64,000 nucleotides of DNA. Origin: JABDQW01 sp942492025 (lineage in GTDB: Bacteria > Pseudomonadota > Gammaproteobacteria > SZUA-229). Shown here piece by piece: positions 16,415 through 25,912 of the stretch. The DNA is taken from assembly GCA_942492025.1 (NCBI GenBank), contig CALODJ010000006.1, forward strand, positions 124,001-188,000, in the 5' to 3' direction. Below the pieces are notes generated by a model. The model did not search any database, was not told the origin of the DNA, and worked only from the letters and a program-made list of their open reading frames with translations. Positions within the stretch are counted from its first letter, which is position 1; every line of letters begins with the position of its first letter. Both the position numbers and the translations under genes were made by a program.

Positions 16415-16942
16415 ATGGCAATCAGAACATTTGAAAATTACACCCCGAAAATTGCGCAATCAGCCTTCGTCGATCAAAGTGCGCTGGTCACAGGCGATGT
16501 CGTCATCGGTGCGGACAGCTCCATCTGGCCGATGTGTTCCGTGCGTGGCGATATCCACTCCATCTGTATTGGAGAACGCAGCAACATTCAGGATGGCAGT
16601 ATTCTGCATGTTACCCATGACAGTGAATTTGCGCCCGGTGGACATGCTTTGTCGATAGGTGATGATGTCACTGTGGGCCATAATGCGGTGGTCCACGCCT
16701 GTACTGTTGAAAGTCTGTGTCTGATTGGAATGGGATCGATAATACTCGATGGTGCTGTGATCAGATCGGGCGCTATCGTCGGGGCTGGATCGCTGGTCTC
16801 ACCCGGGAAAGTGCTGGACGGTGGTTATCTCTGGCTGGGCAGTCCGGCAAAGCGGGCGCGTGAACTGACGGACAGGGAGAAGGCTTTTCTTGAGTATTCT
16901 GCCGCCCACTATGTCGATCTGAAAAATCGCCACAGGGCATGA
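16415..16942 (+). CDS. Gamma-class carbonic anhydrase-like protein (YrdA family)
   Basis: The 175-residue protein is built of left-handed beta-helix hexapeptides: VTGDVVIGADSSIWPMCSVR, then SIGDDVTVGHNAVVHACTV. The zinc-binding histidines fit HVTHDSEF and the pair in GHNAVVHAC. A short C-terminal helix closes the trimer in this family. Proteins of this group (YrdA, CaiE, PaaY) bind zinc and may have carbonic anhydrase activity, but physiological roles vary. It stands alone on the plus strand, divergent from ubiA with 87 bases between. Confidence 0.9.
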   Translation: MAIRTFENYTPKIAQSAFVDQSALVTGDVVIGADSSIWPMCSVRGDIHSICIGERSNIQDGSILHVTHDSEFAPGGHALSIGDDVTVGHNAVVHACTVESLCLIGMGSIILDGAVIRSGAIVGAGSLVSPGKVLDGGYLWLGSPAKRARELTDREKAFLEYSAAHYVDLKNRHRA

Positions 16943-17214
16943 GTCACGCTTATCACGGCGGCGCTGGCAGCCCCGTCGGTGTCAATACATTAATCCTTGT
17001 CATCCCTGTAGGCATTTTAGCAGGACTCAATCGGCCAGAAGCCAATTGAAGCACCCGCAGGCTGGTGCGCAGGATGAATGCGAGGATGCTTTTCATGATG
17101 CCATAGCCTGGTCGCCAAAGACGCTGGATACCCGTGTTGCCTCAGGCGTCCTATGCGTTACAACAATCACTCCGTAACTCGCTCATAAGAAGCTACGGAG
17201 CAGCTAGCCCGCAT
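16943..17214. other. Non-coding stretch before the miniature element
   Basis: I see no gene. The sequence contains several short palindromic pieces, such as TCCGTAAC and CTACGGAG near 17172-17210, and may be decayed repeat DNA. The miniature element begins at 17215, and the GGDEF-EAL gene starts 98 bases beyond its end. Confidence 0.4.
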
Positions 17215-17376
17215 ATCTCACCAGGATAACGGGAGCAAGCTTACGGACACGAAGACTAGCCTGAACCGTGATAGGCATGCTTGAATAACACACTGTATTT
17301 TTAATCATCCGAGCTTCACTCCAAAAAACCAATGCCTTACCGGTATTCCACGCCGCCTGGTGAGAAATGCGGGTTA
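17215..17376. mobile_element. TA-flanked miniature element, short 162-bp copy, inverted orientation
   Basis: Its ends are TAGCCCGCATATCTCACC and GGTGAGAAATGCGGGTTA. Compared with the copies at 7182, 24653, 38903 and 42030, the interior runs in the opposite direction (CACGCCGCCTGGTGAG at the right end). The central block present in the 313-bp copies is missing. It is intergenic. Confidence 0.82.
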
Positions 17377-17474
17377 CGCGTCATAAACGCGTGCTGCTTC
17401 GGCCGGTGCTGATCTTGTAAAACTTGTGTACTACACTTGGAATAATACTGATTTTGTCTCGCGGTTTGTATTAA

Positions 17475-19406
17475 GTGCCTGAAAAAAATAATAATAAAAA
17501 TAAAGTCAGCGATTTGCGGGAAAGTCTTCAGCATCGCGAGGCGGAGATTGATTTGCTGCAACGCACGTTTACGGAAATAGGTAGTGAACTGGACCTGAAT
17601 AACCTGTTTCAGCTCGTTGCCGAACGAGCACGTGAGCTTGTCAAGGCGGAGACGCTCCTGATTCCTATTCTCGATGCAAATTGTGAAACCTACACTTACC
17701 GTGCGGGAGCAGGCTTGAGCAGCGATGAAATCGTCGGTGAGGCGCTGCCGCTGGATTATGGTGTTTGCGGTTGGGTGTGGAGACACAAGAAAGCCTGGTG
17801 GCGGGGTGTGCTGGCTGATCTGAGTGACGAAGAACGCAATCGCTGGGAAAAAGCGGCGGGTTCATTGATACTGGTGCCGCTACAGGGCAAGAACCATCTT
17901 CTCGGTGGTATCTCCGCGATCAATAAGATCGACCATCACGAATTTATACGCAGGGACTTGAATCTTTTGACCATGTTCGCCGGCATCGTGTCCATCGCCA
18001 TTGAAAATGCGATGACCGTTCAGCAAATGGAACAAACCAGTCGCATGAACGAGGACTATCGCCGCCGCCTCAAGATAATGAACAAGCAGTTGCTCGAGAG
18101 TAACCGAGAGCTTGAATTTCATGCGCTCTATGACCCGTTGACTACATTACCCAACCGGTCGTTGTTCAGAGACCGGCTGTCTCGCGGTATCGCACGGGCT
18201 GAATCCGCCAACAGCCAACTGGGCTTATTGCTGATCGATCTTGACCGTTTCAAGGATATCAATGATGCGCTGGGTCATGACAAGGGGGACTATCTGCTCA
18301 AAGAAATCGCCTTGTTGTTGCAGCAATACATCCACCCTGACGATACCTTCGCACGTCTTGGTGGAGATGAGTTCGCCGTGATATTGCCGGACAGTGACAG
18401 AAAGATGATCATCAACAGGGCCGATGCTTTTCTTAAGGCGCTTGAAAAGCCATTTATGATCAACGACTCGACGATTACCGTGGGTGCAAGCATCGGTATT
18501 ACTGTCTACCCAGAGCACGGTGACAATGTAACTGACATGCTCTGTCGGGCCGACTCTGCAATGTACAGTGCGAAAAAGTCAAAGCAGGGCATCATGTTCT
18601 ATGAGCCTGCGGATGATCATTCACCGCTGGGTTACCTGACTATGGTCACCGATCTGCGCAATGCGCTGGAGAACGGTGAGTTTGAGCTCCACTATCAGCC
18701 GCAGATTGATATAAAGACCAACCGGATTATTGCGGTTGAGGCACTGGGTCGCTGGGTGCATCCGCGTTATGGCGTCGTCAAACCTGATGTGTTTATCAGT
18801 GAACTCGAACAGATCGGCCTGATTGAGAAATACACAACGTGGTGTATAGGAACAGCGCTGAAGAGCGCGGTTTCCTGGAAAATCGGCGGTCATCAATTGA
18901 AAGTGTCAGTCAATATCTCGGTCAATGATTTGCTCAATCCGGATTTTATGCAGCGCCTTGATGCATTAGTGGATTCGCGCGAAGATGGCGAGCTGCTGGC
19001 TTTCGAGATTACTGAAAATCTTTTCCTGTCCGAGTATGATCGTCTGTTCGAAGTGCTTGAACATATACGTTACCTTGGCATTGCTTTATCAATCGATGAC
19101 TTTGGCACCGGATACTCTTCTTTAAGCCGGTTGAAAAAGTTGCCAGTGAGCGAACTGAAAATCGATCAGTCATTCGTCACCGATATGGAGAAGTCGCAAA
19201 ATGACGAAGTGATTGTTCATTCGACCATTGAACTTGCCCACAATCTGGGATTGTCTGTGGTAGCCGAAGGCGTACAAAGTACCGCCACCTTGCAGCGTCT
19301 TGCAATGCTCGGTTGTGATACCGCGCAAGGTTATATTATCAGTGAGCCTTTGTCTGCAGAACAGTTAACCGCATTACTCACACGCTCTCAGACTAAAGCG
19401 GGCTGA
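17475..19406 (+). CDS. GAF-GGDEF-EAL protein (c-di-GMP turnover)
   Basis: The 643-residue cytosolic protein has a short coiled-coil-like start, a GAF-type sensory domain (about 25-185), a coiled linker, a GGDEF domain (about 215-385; RLGGDEFAVIL) and an EAL domain (about 395-640; VEALGRW, DDFGTGYSSLSRLKK). Both catalytic signatures are intact, so it could make and break cyclic di-GMP. The inhibitory site that should precede GGDEF reads HPDD instead of RxxD, so product inhibition is probably absent. The start is a GTG without an obvious ribosome-binding site. No signal peptide or membrane segment is seen. It is monocistronic, facing aroE. Confidence 0.92.
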   Translation: MPEKNNNKNKVSDLRESLQHREAEIDLLQRTFTEIGSELDLNNLFQLVAERARELVKAETLLIPILDANCETYTYRAGAGLSSDEIVGEALPLDYGVCGWVWRHKKAWWRGVLADLSDEERNRWEKAAGSLILVPLQGKNHLLGGISAINKIDHHEFIRRDLNLLTMFAGIVSIAIENAMTVQQMEQTSRMNEDYRRRLKIMNKQLLESNRELEFHALYDPLTTLPNRSLFRDRLSRGIARAESANSQLGLLLIDLDRFKDINDALGHDKGDYLLKEIALLLQQYIHPDDTFARLGGDEFAVILPDSDRKMIINRADAFLKALEKPFMINDSTITVGASIGITVYPEHGDNVTDMLCRADSAMYSAKKSKQGIMFYEPADDHSPLGYLTMVTDLRNALENGEFELHYQPQIDIKTNRIIAVEALGRWVHPRYGVVKPDVFISELEQIGLIEKYTTWCIGTALKSAVSWKIGGHQLKVSVNISVNDLLNPDFMQRLDALVDSREDGELLAFEITENLFLSEYDRLFEVLEHIRYLGIALSIDDFGTGYSSLSRLKKLPVSELKIDQSFVTDMEKSQNDEVIVHSTIELAHNLGLSVVAEGVQSTATLQRLAMLGCDTAQGYIISEPLSAEQLTALLTRSQTKAG

Positions 19407-19441
19407 ATTTTTCGCCACCCGTTGAGCAGTGCGGGCTGACA

Positions 19442-20269
19442 TTAACGATTGCGCAAGGCCTCAATCACCGGGGCTGTTTCCGGTTTACAGCCGCGCCAGA
19501 TGCGGAAGGACTCCGCGGCCTGCTCAACCAGCATGCCCTTTCCATCTTCGACTTTTTCCGCTCCGTGTTCACGAGCCCAGCGCATAAACGGAGTGGCTTC
19601 GGTTGCATACATCATGTCGTAGCAGAAAGTGTGCTGATGGATCAGTGTTCCTGGCAGGGAGGGCAGATCACCGCTCAAGCTCGCAGAAGTGCCATTGATA
19701 ATCACATCATAACGGTCACTGCCAAGCTCGTCCAGCCCACAGCCCCTGATGTTTCCCAGATCAGCAAAGTCCCTGGCAAGCTGCAGGGCTTTCTCTTTTG
19801 TTCGGTTTGCGATTGTCAGTGATGCAGGCCCCTCAGTCAGCAAGGGTTCTATAACACCACGTACGGCGCCGCCCGCACCGACGATCAGTATCTGCTTGTG
19901 TTGCAGTTGCAGCTTGTGATTGATGGTCAGGTCTCGCGTCAGGCCAACACCATCGGTATTATCGCCATAATAATCATCCTTGCCATTGATCACCAGCGTG
20001 TTCACCGCACCGGCGCGTTGTGCACGCTCGCTGCATTCTCCTGCCAGCTGCCAGGCTGCCTGTTTGAATGGAACCGTTATGTTGATACCTCTGCCACCGT
20101 TGTTGGCAAAGTTTGCAACAGCATTTTCGAAATCCTCGGGCTCGACAAGCTCGGCTGTATATATCAGCTGCTGTCCGGTTTGCTCTGCGAAACAGGTGTG
20201 AATGAATGGAGATTTGCTGTGTTCGACAGGGTTGCCAAACACGGCATAGCGGTCAATTTCGTCTGACAT
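19442..20269 (-). CDS. aroE: Shikimate dehydrogenase
   Basis: AroE reduces 3-dehydroshikimate to shikimate with NADPH in aromatic amino acid synthesis. The 275-residue protein shows the substrate-binding SKSPFIH near the N-terminus, the catalytic lysine in NITVPFKQ, the DNTDGVGL motif and the nucleotide-binding GAGGAVRGV loop. Length is standard. The gene lies 16 bases downstream of hemB on the same strand, so the two may share a transcript. Confidence 0.95.
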   Translation of the reverse strand: MSDEIDRYAVFGNPVEHSKSPFIHTCFAEQTGQQLIYTAELVEPEDFENAVANFANNGGRGINITVPFKQAAWQLAGECSERAQRAGAVNTLVINGKDDYYGDNTDGVGLTRDLTINHKLQLQHKQILIVGAGGAVRGVIEPLLTEGPASLTIANRTKEKALQLARDFADLGNIRGCGLDELGSDRYDVIINGTSASLSGDLPSLPGTLIHQHTFCYDMMYATEATPFMRWAREHGAEKVEDGKGMLVEQAAESFRIWRGCKPETAPVIEALRNR

Positions 20270-20285
20270 CGGTTTGCGCGCTGTT

Positions 20286-21287
20286 TCAGCTTTTGAGCCA
20301 GGCGGCCACAGTCATGGCATAGTAGGTAAGAATGCCGTCTGCACCTGCACGTTTGAACGATAACAGTGATTCCAGCACAGTGGACTTCTCGTCGAGCCAG
20401 CCATTTTGTGCCGCAGCCTTCAGCATCGCATATTCACCACTGACATGATAAACGTAGGTGGGTACGCCAAAGCTTTCTTTCACCCTGCGAACAATATCCA
20501 GATAGGGCATACCGGGTTTTACCATGAACATGTCGGCGCCTTCATCGATATCCAGAGCGACCTCTCGCAGCGCTTCATCGGAATTAGCCGGATCCATCTG
20601 GTAACTGTACTTGTTGCCACCGCCGAGGTTGGCAGCAGAACCCACGGCGTCACGGAATGGGCCATAAAAACTGGAGGCATACTTGGCCGAGTAAGCGAGA
20701 ATGCGGGTGTGAATAAAACCCTCTGCTTCGAGCGCGTCGCGTATATGGCCGATACGGCCATCCATCATATCGGATGGGGCCACGATATCCGCACCCGCTC
20801 TGGCGTGTGACAGCGCCTGCTTGACCAGCACTTCAACGGTTTCGTCATTTAGCACATAGCCTGTTTCGTCTATCAGGCCGTCCTGGCCGTGTGAAGTGAA
20901 TGGATCAAGGGCGATGTCAGTGATTACCCCCAGATCGGGATAGGCCTGTTTGAGAGCGCTGACCGCTGATTGTGCAAGCCCCTCGGCATTGTAGGCTTCT
21001 GCGGCGTCATCCGATTTTTTGTCTTCACCGACGACCGGGAAAAGTGCAATCGCGGGTATACCGAGCTCCATGCAGCGGCCGGCTTCAATGAGTAACTGGT
21101 CGATACTGACGCGTTCTATGTCGGGCATCGAAGGAACGGCTTCACGACGGTTTTTGCCCTCGGTTATAAACATGGGATAGATCAGATCATCGGAATGAAG
21201 ATGATTTTCGCGCATCAGGCGGCGCGAAAAGTCATCGCGCCGCATACGACGCATGCGAATAGCGGGGTAAGAGGCGTTGCTGGACAC
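20286..21287 (-). CDS. hemB: Delta-aminolevulinic acid dehydratase (porphobilinogen synthase)
   Basis: HemB joins two 5-aminolevulinate molecules into porphobilinogen for heme. Schiff-base lysines are visible in YSAKYASSFYGPFRDA and FMVKPGMPYL. The metal segment reads DIALDPFTSHGQDG, aspartates replacing the cysteines of zinc enzymes, so this is the Mg-dependent type. I chose the GTG at 21287 because GGAG precedes it by 6 bases and it gives the usual 333 residues. A frame open to 21410 would overlap the divergent DUF302 gene. hemF is also in the window but is not adjacent. Confidence 0.95.
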   Translation of the reverse strand: MSSNASYPAIRMRRMRRDDFSRRLMRENHLHSDDLIYPMFITEGKNRREAVPSMPDIERVSIDQLLIEAGRCMELGIPAIALFPVVGEDKKSDDAAEAYNAEGLAQSAVSALKQAYPDLGVITDIALDPFTSHGQDGLIDETGYVLNDETVEVLVKQALSHARAGADIVAPSDMMDGRIGHIRDALEAEGFIHTRILAYSAKYASSFYGPFRDAVGSAANLGGGNKYSYQMDPANSDEALREVALDIDEGADMFMVKPGMPYLDIVRRVKESFGVPTYVYHVSGEYAMLKAAAQNGWLDEKSTVLESLLSFKRAGADGILTYYAMTVAAWLKS

Positions 21288-21364
21288 AGTGTGCTCCACA
21301 ATTAATTCAGATTGCGCTATTGTACCAGTCTCCGTGTTAGCGGGCATATCAGGAGAACAGCGCC

Positions 21365-21838
21365 ATGAAGCAACACATTCGTCGTTGTGTATGTATTTTC
21401 GCGATTTCATTGTCTACACTGACATGGGCGGATTCGAGTGTCTTTGAATTCAGTACCGACAGACCGATCGCAGAAATCTATGACAAGCTGTACAAGAGTC
21501 TGGAGGATGCCCGTCTCTATGTCGTTTTTGAGCCTGATATCGGCAAAAACCTCTCGGGTTTTGCCGATCGGTGGGGAGAAAACTACAACAGGAACGAGCT
21601 GTCCGCGATCAGGAGCATGGTGTTTTGTAATGGCTGGTATGCCAACCAGGTCAGTAACCAGGACCCCCGTATGCTGGCGTTCTGTCCTCTGCATCTGACA
21701 CTGATCGAAAAGGACGGCAGGACCACGGCATTATTTACGCGTCCGACGGTATTTGCGGCCAACAGTCCGGCAAAAGAGACACTGGCGGAGCTCGAGAAAA
21801 CGGTCATTACCGCGATCAGGGAGGGCATGTCCCGATAA
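21365..21838 (+). CDS. DUF302-like exported protein
   Basis: The 157-residue protein has a signal peptide ending around TLTWA. A single domain follows that resembles DUF302: FSTDRPIAEIYDKLYKSLED, then NELSAIRSMVFCNGWYANQV and LAFCPLHLTLIE. The two cysteines could form a disulfide in the periplasm. The family is small and of unknown role, proposed to bind small ligands. AGGAG lies 9 bases before the ATG. It is divergent from hemB with only 77 bases between. Confidence 0.78.
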   Translation: MKQHIRRCVCIFAISLSTLTWADSSVFEFSTDRPIAEIYDKLYKSLEDARLYVVFEPDIGKNLSGFADRWGENYNRNELSAIRSMVFCNGWYANQVSNQDPRMLAFCPLHLTLIEKDGRTTALFTRPTVFAANSPAKETLAELEKTVITAIREGMSR

Positions 21839-22068
21839 GCGCGACACGAGCTGGCTTACAGTGATAAAAGCGGCTATCTGAGCTCACGCTCGGGGTCGAT
21901 AATGCCGTAATCGCTGGAAAAATCCTGTTTCACTGACTATATAAACCTTAGTGCCACACCCCGGCATGGTGCAAATGTGACCTAATCCCGCGTACACGGC
22001 CGTATTTCCCATCTGACGAGTGTGAAATCAAAGGCTCATGGGTGACACACCTGGAGGTCGCATTTTCT

Positions 22069-24645
22069 ATGCCTGAGATAAGAACCAAACAGCGCATTCT
22101 GCTGGTCGAGGAATCAGCAACCTTACGATACATGTTGGGTAAGATTATCCAAAAGCAGGGTTATGAGCTGCTTTCTGTCGACTCATTTATTTCCGCTATT
22201 GACACACTGCAAAATGTTACCCTGAATATTGATGGCATCATCGTCGGCTGGCCAAATTACGAAAATTTCGAAGAATCAACCCATTTACTGGTGCTGCTGG
22301 ACAGGGAACCTTACAGTGAGACGCCAGTCATTCTGCTATCCAATGACGCTGAAGTCGAGCTGTTGAACTGGATGAGTACACGTAAACAGACGGCCCTTGT
22401 ACCTTGGGAAAATTATCAGGAAGTCACCACCTCGCTGCACACCATGCTGAGTCCTTCCCAGGAGCCGGTAGAAGACAAACGTCAGGCCTTCATCAGCGAA
22501 AAACCCACACGGGTATTGTTCGTCGATGATTCAAAAAGTATTCGCACTTACTACAAACGTCTGCTGGAACGCAACGGCTATCTGGTGGAAACGGCTGAAT
22601 CCGTCAAACAGGCCTACGATATTGCAATCAACGAGGCTATCGATATCGCGATTGTTGATTATTTCATGCCGGATGAAAATGGGTATGTGCTCTGTCAGAA
22701 ATTGCGTGATGATGAACGAACCGAGAACATTCGCACCGCAGTCATAACAGGGACTTACCTGGACTCGGTCATACGAGATTGTCTGCAGGCAGGGGCAATT
22801 GAATGTATGTTCAAAAATGAAGCAGAGGAGCTGTTTCTCGCAAGGCTGGCAGCTATGCGCCGTTTCATCGAAATTCAGAATTCAATTGAACAGCAGCGTG
22901 AGCGTCTTCAAGCCATCCTCGAGTCTGTTGGCGAAGGCGTGTACGGCGTTAATAACGAGGGCAAGCTGACCTTCGTCAACCATGCAACCATGAAAGTTGT
23001 CGGCGCCGAGGACGATGATTCCTTGCTGGGCATGTCAGCTTTTGATGCTTTGCATTACACTGACGAAGACCATCATGCCGATGACCAGTTGCGCAATGCC
23101 TATGGAAAGGAAGCCAAACTGCGATGCTGGGAAACCAAATTCAAACATCATTCGGGTAAACCGATTCCGGTTGAGTGTACCGTCCACCCGTTAAAGCTCA
23201 ATGGCAAGCAGGATGGTTCTGTTATTGCGTTCAGGGATATCTCCAATCAGAAAATGCTGGAAGAAAAGTTGCGCTGGCAGGCGACACACGATCACCTGAC
23301 GGAATTGTATAACCGCCGCTATTTCGAGGCCAGGCTTGAAAATGAGCTCAAGGATGCGCAACGCACGGCTATTATGAGCGCGTTGATATATATTGATCTG
23401 GATCGCTTCAAATATGTAAATGACACTGCAGGGCATGACACCGGAGACAGAATGCTGGTGGAGATCAGTCGCGTGCTCAGTAAATTTCTGCGCAGAAGTG
23501 ATGTGATTGCGCGTATTGGCGGTGATGAATTTGCAATACTGTTGAAGAATGTTGATTCGGCCCTGGCGCTCAATCTGGCCAATGAGTACCGTTCGGCGCT
23601 GAACGATATCTGTGTCAATGGCGTTAAGCAGACTTACCATGTGCATGCCAGTTTTGGTGTCGCAATGATGGACGATGAGCACATGACGGCAGGTGACTTG
23701 CTGGCGAATGCAGATATTGCCTGTCATATCGCCAAACGAATGGGCAGGAACCAGTCTCACCTCTACGCTCAGGACAGTGATGAACGTAATGCCATGGGCA
23801 CAGAGCTGGGCTGGTCAACTCGTATTCGGACCGCGCTGGATAACGATGATTTCGAATTGCACTATCAGCCGATTATGTCGATGGCAGATATAAACCTGCA
23901 CAACCTGCCGGCACAGGATGGCGCGATCTGGCAGTCACATCTGAGTGATAATGACGGTGCTTTCCATTACGAGGTGCTGGTGCGTATGCGTGGTGATCAC
24001 GGCGAGCTCTATTATCCTAATGCGTTCATACCGACCGCGGAACGGTTTAACCTGCTGATGGAACTCGATATGTGGGTGATCGAGAACGCACTCAGGGCTG
24101 TCGCTAACAGCGATAATCCGAAAGGCAAGGTGACCTTATCGATTAATCTGTCGGGCCATTCGCTCGACGATGATGATGCGCAGAGTAAAATTATTTCCCT
24201 GCTGCAGACATACAGCGTTCCACCAAGCTCCATCGTGTTTGAAATCACCGAAACCAGTGCCATTGCGAATCTTGAGCAGGCAAACCGCTTTATCCGTGAT
24301 ATGTGTGCCATAGGCTGCCGCTTCTCACTGGATGATTTCGGCTCGGGATTCTGTTCGTTTGCGCAACTGAAAAACCTGCCGACCAATCTGGTCAAGATTG
24401 ATGGGCAGTTCGTCAAGAGTATGGCGCGCGGCGCAACCGATCGTGCGATCGTGACCGCAATGAATGATGTCGCGCATTCGCTTGGCCGCTATACCGTTGC
24501 AGAATATGTCGAAAGTCCGGAAGTCGTACGCCTGCTGAAGATATGCGGTGTCGACAAGGTACAGGGAAACTATATTTCGCGTCCTTTGACGGAGCTGCCG
24601 TGTATCAATATCGTTAACCTGCACAAACGGGCGAAAGCAGAATAA
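22069..24645 (+). CDS. REC-REC-PAS-GGDEF-EAL signalling protein
   Basis: The product is 858 residues from ATG 22069 (GGAGG 11 bases upstream); a GTG at 22042 is also possible. Order: a degenerate receiver (10-125) in which the phosphorylated Asp position reads IIVGWPN; a canonical receiver (150-270; VLFVDDSKS, IAIVDYFMPDENG); a PAS domain (about 285-400); GGDEF (about 410-575; RIGGDEFAILL, with an RRSD inhibitory site); and EAL (about 590-850), where the signature is EVL (YEVLVRMRG) but the DDFGSGF segment is kept. It is probably a phospho-regulated c-di-GMP enzyme. No partner kinase is adjacent. Confidence 0.9.
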   Translation: MPEIRTKQRILLVEESATLRYMLGKIIQKQGYELLSVDSFISAIDTLQNVTLNIDGIIVGWPNYENFEESTHLLVLLDREPYSETPVILLSNDAEVELLNWMSTRKQTALVPWENYQEVTTSLHTMLSPSQEPVEDKRQAFISEKPTRVLFVDDSKSIRTYYKRLLERNGYLVETAESVKQAYDIAINEAIDIAIVDYFMPDENGYVLCQKLRDDERTENIRTAVITGTYLDSVIRDCLQAGAIECMFKNEAEELFLARLAAMRRFIEIQNSIEQQRERLQAILESVGEGVYGVNNEGKLTFVNHATMKVVGAEDDDSLLGMSAFDALHYTDEDHHADDQLRNAYGKEAKLRCWETKFKHHSGKPIPVECTVHPLKLNGKQDGSVIAFRDISNQKMLEEKLRWQATHDHLTELYNRRYFEARLENELKDAQRTAIMSALIYIDLDRFKYVNDTAGHDTGDRMLVEISRVLSKFLRRSDVIARIGGDEFAILLKNVDSALALNLANEYRSALNDICVNGVKQTYHVHASFGVAMMDDEHMTAGDLLANADIACHIAKRMGRNQSHLYAQDSDERNAMGTELGWSTRIRTALDNDDFELHYQPIMSMADINLHNLPAQDGAIWQSHLSDNDGAFHYEVLVRMRGDHGELYYPNAFIPTAERFNLLMELDMWVIENALRAVANSDNPKGKVTLSINLSGHSLDDDDAQSKIISLLQTYSVPPSSIVFEITETSAIANLEQANRFIRDMCAIGCRFSLDDFGSGFCSFAQLKNLPTNLVKIDGQFVKSMARGATDRAIVTAMNDVAHSLGRYTVAEYVESPEVVRLLKICGVDKVQGNYISRPLTELPCINIVNLHKRAKAE

Positions 24646-24652
24646 ATCGATT

Positions 24653-24965
24653 TAGCCCGTATTTCTCACCAGGCGGCGTGGAATACTGGTAAGGCATTGG
24701 TTTCTTTGAGTGAAGCTCGGATGATTAGAAATACAGTGTGTTATTCAAGCATGCCTATCACGGTTCAGGCTGGCCTTGGTTTGCATGAGATCGTAGGGTG
24801 CGCCGTGCGCACCGTGAATCTTCAGTGTGCTGGGCTGTTTCGGTGCGCACGGCACACCCTACGGTCGCTTCACCCAAGCTATTGCTACACTTTTCGCTCC
24901 AGAGCGGCGCTTTCGAACACGAAACCTGCGCCTGCTCCCGTGATCCTGGTGAGAAATGCGGGCTA
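24653..24965. mobile_element. TA-flanked miniature element, 313-bp full copy
   Basis: Same length, ends and layout as the copy at 7182, with TAGCCCGTATTTCTCACCAGG on the left and its complement ending at 24965. The internal inverted repeat (CGTAGGGTGCGCCGTGCGC and a slightly mutated complement) is retained. It lies between two convergent genes, 8 bases after the REC-REC gene stop. Confidence 0.85.
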
Positions 24966-24968
24966 TCT

Positions 24969-24990
24969 CCCCGGTGAGCCATGCGGGTTA
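24969..24990. repeat. Orphan terminal repeat forming the hemF stop codon
   Basis: CCCCGGTGAGCCATGCGGGTTA resembles the right end of the miniature element, but stands alone 4 bases after a complete copy. Read on the minus strand its end TAACCCGC supplies the TAA that stops hemF. It probably marks an older insertion, later joined by the 313-bp copy. Confidence 0.65.
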
Positions 24991-25911
24991 GTTTAGCCAG
25001 TCTGCGGGTTTGAGGTAGGTGTCGTATAGCTCTGCTTCCGCGCTGCCTGCCTCAGGCTTCCAGTTGTAGCGCCAGTTAACGACAGGTGGCAATGACATCA
25101 AAATGGATTCGGTTCGCCCGCCCGTTTGTAAACCAAACAGCGTGCCACGGTCATACACCAGGTTGAATTCAACATAACGGCCTCGCCGGTACAGCTGGAA
25201 CTGGCGCTCGCGTTCACCAAACTCGGTATTTTTGCGTTTTTGCACAATTGGCAGGTAGGCTTTGAGGTAATGATCACCAACGCTTCGTAGAAATGCAAAG
25301 CACTGTTCGAACCCGCCCTCGTTTAGATCATCAAAGAACAATCCACCTATTCCGCGAGGTTCTTTGCGGTGCTTTAAATAGAAATAATCATCACACCATT
25401 TTTTATAACGTGGATAAACATTATCACCGAAGTCAATGCAGGCATCGCGTGCAACGCTGTGCCAGTGTTTGCAGTCCTCCTTGTTGCCATAATAGGGTGT
25501 CAGGTCGAAACCGCCACCGAACCACCATATCGGTTCACTGCCCTCCTTGCGGGCGATAAAAAAGCGAACATTGGCATGGGATGTCGGCACATAGGGATTG
25601 TGCGGGTGAATCACCAGTGATACGCCCATAGCTTCAAACTCGCGCCCGGCAAGCTCGGGTCGGTGTGCAGTGGCGGATGCCGGTAAAGCATCACCCTGAA
25701 CGTGAGAGAAGTTCACACCGGCCTGTTCAAACACCGCGCCATCAGTGAGTACGCGGGTCAGGCCGCCGCCACCACCGTGATCACGTCGCCACTCATCGTG
25801 AATGAAATCTTCCTTGCCATCCTCCGCGGCCAAGCGGCTGCAAATGGTTGCCTGCAGGTCTAACAAATACTGTGTGACGGCATTGACGTCAGGTGAGTTA
25901 TTCGATGTCAT
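24988..25911 (-). CDS. hemF: Oxygen-dependent coproporphyrinogen III oxidase
   Basis: HemF oxidatively decarboxylates coproporphyrinogen III to protoporphyrinogen IX using oxygen, so the host has aerobic metabolism. The 307-residue protein has the family blocks NPYVPTSHANVRF, WWFGGGFDLTPYY, REPRGIGGLFFDDL and YVEFNLVYDRGTLFGL. Length is typical. It follows tsaC on the minus strand with one base between the genes. Its stop codon is contributed by a miniature-element end. Confidence 0.96.
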   Translation of the reverse strand: MTSNNSPDVNAVTQYLLDLQATICSRLAAEDGKEDFIHDEWRRDHGGGGGLTRVLTDGAVFEQAGVNFSHVQGDALPASATAHRPELAGREFEAMGVSLVIHPHNPYVPTSHANVRFFIARKEGSEPIWWFGGGFDLTPYYGNKEDCKHWHSVARDACIDFGDNVYPRYKKWCDDYFYLKHRKEPRGIGGLFFDDLNEGGFEQCFAFLRSVGDHYLKAYLPIVQKRKNTEFGERERQFQLYRRGRYVEFNLVYDRGTLFGLQTGGRTESILMSLPPVVNWRYNWKPEAGSAEAELYDTYLKPADWLN

Positions 25912-25912
25912 A

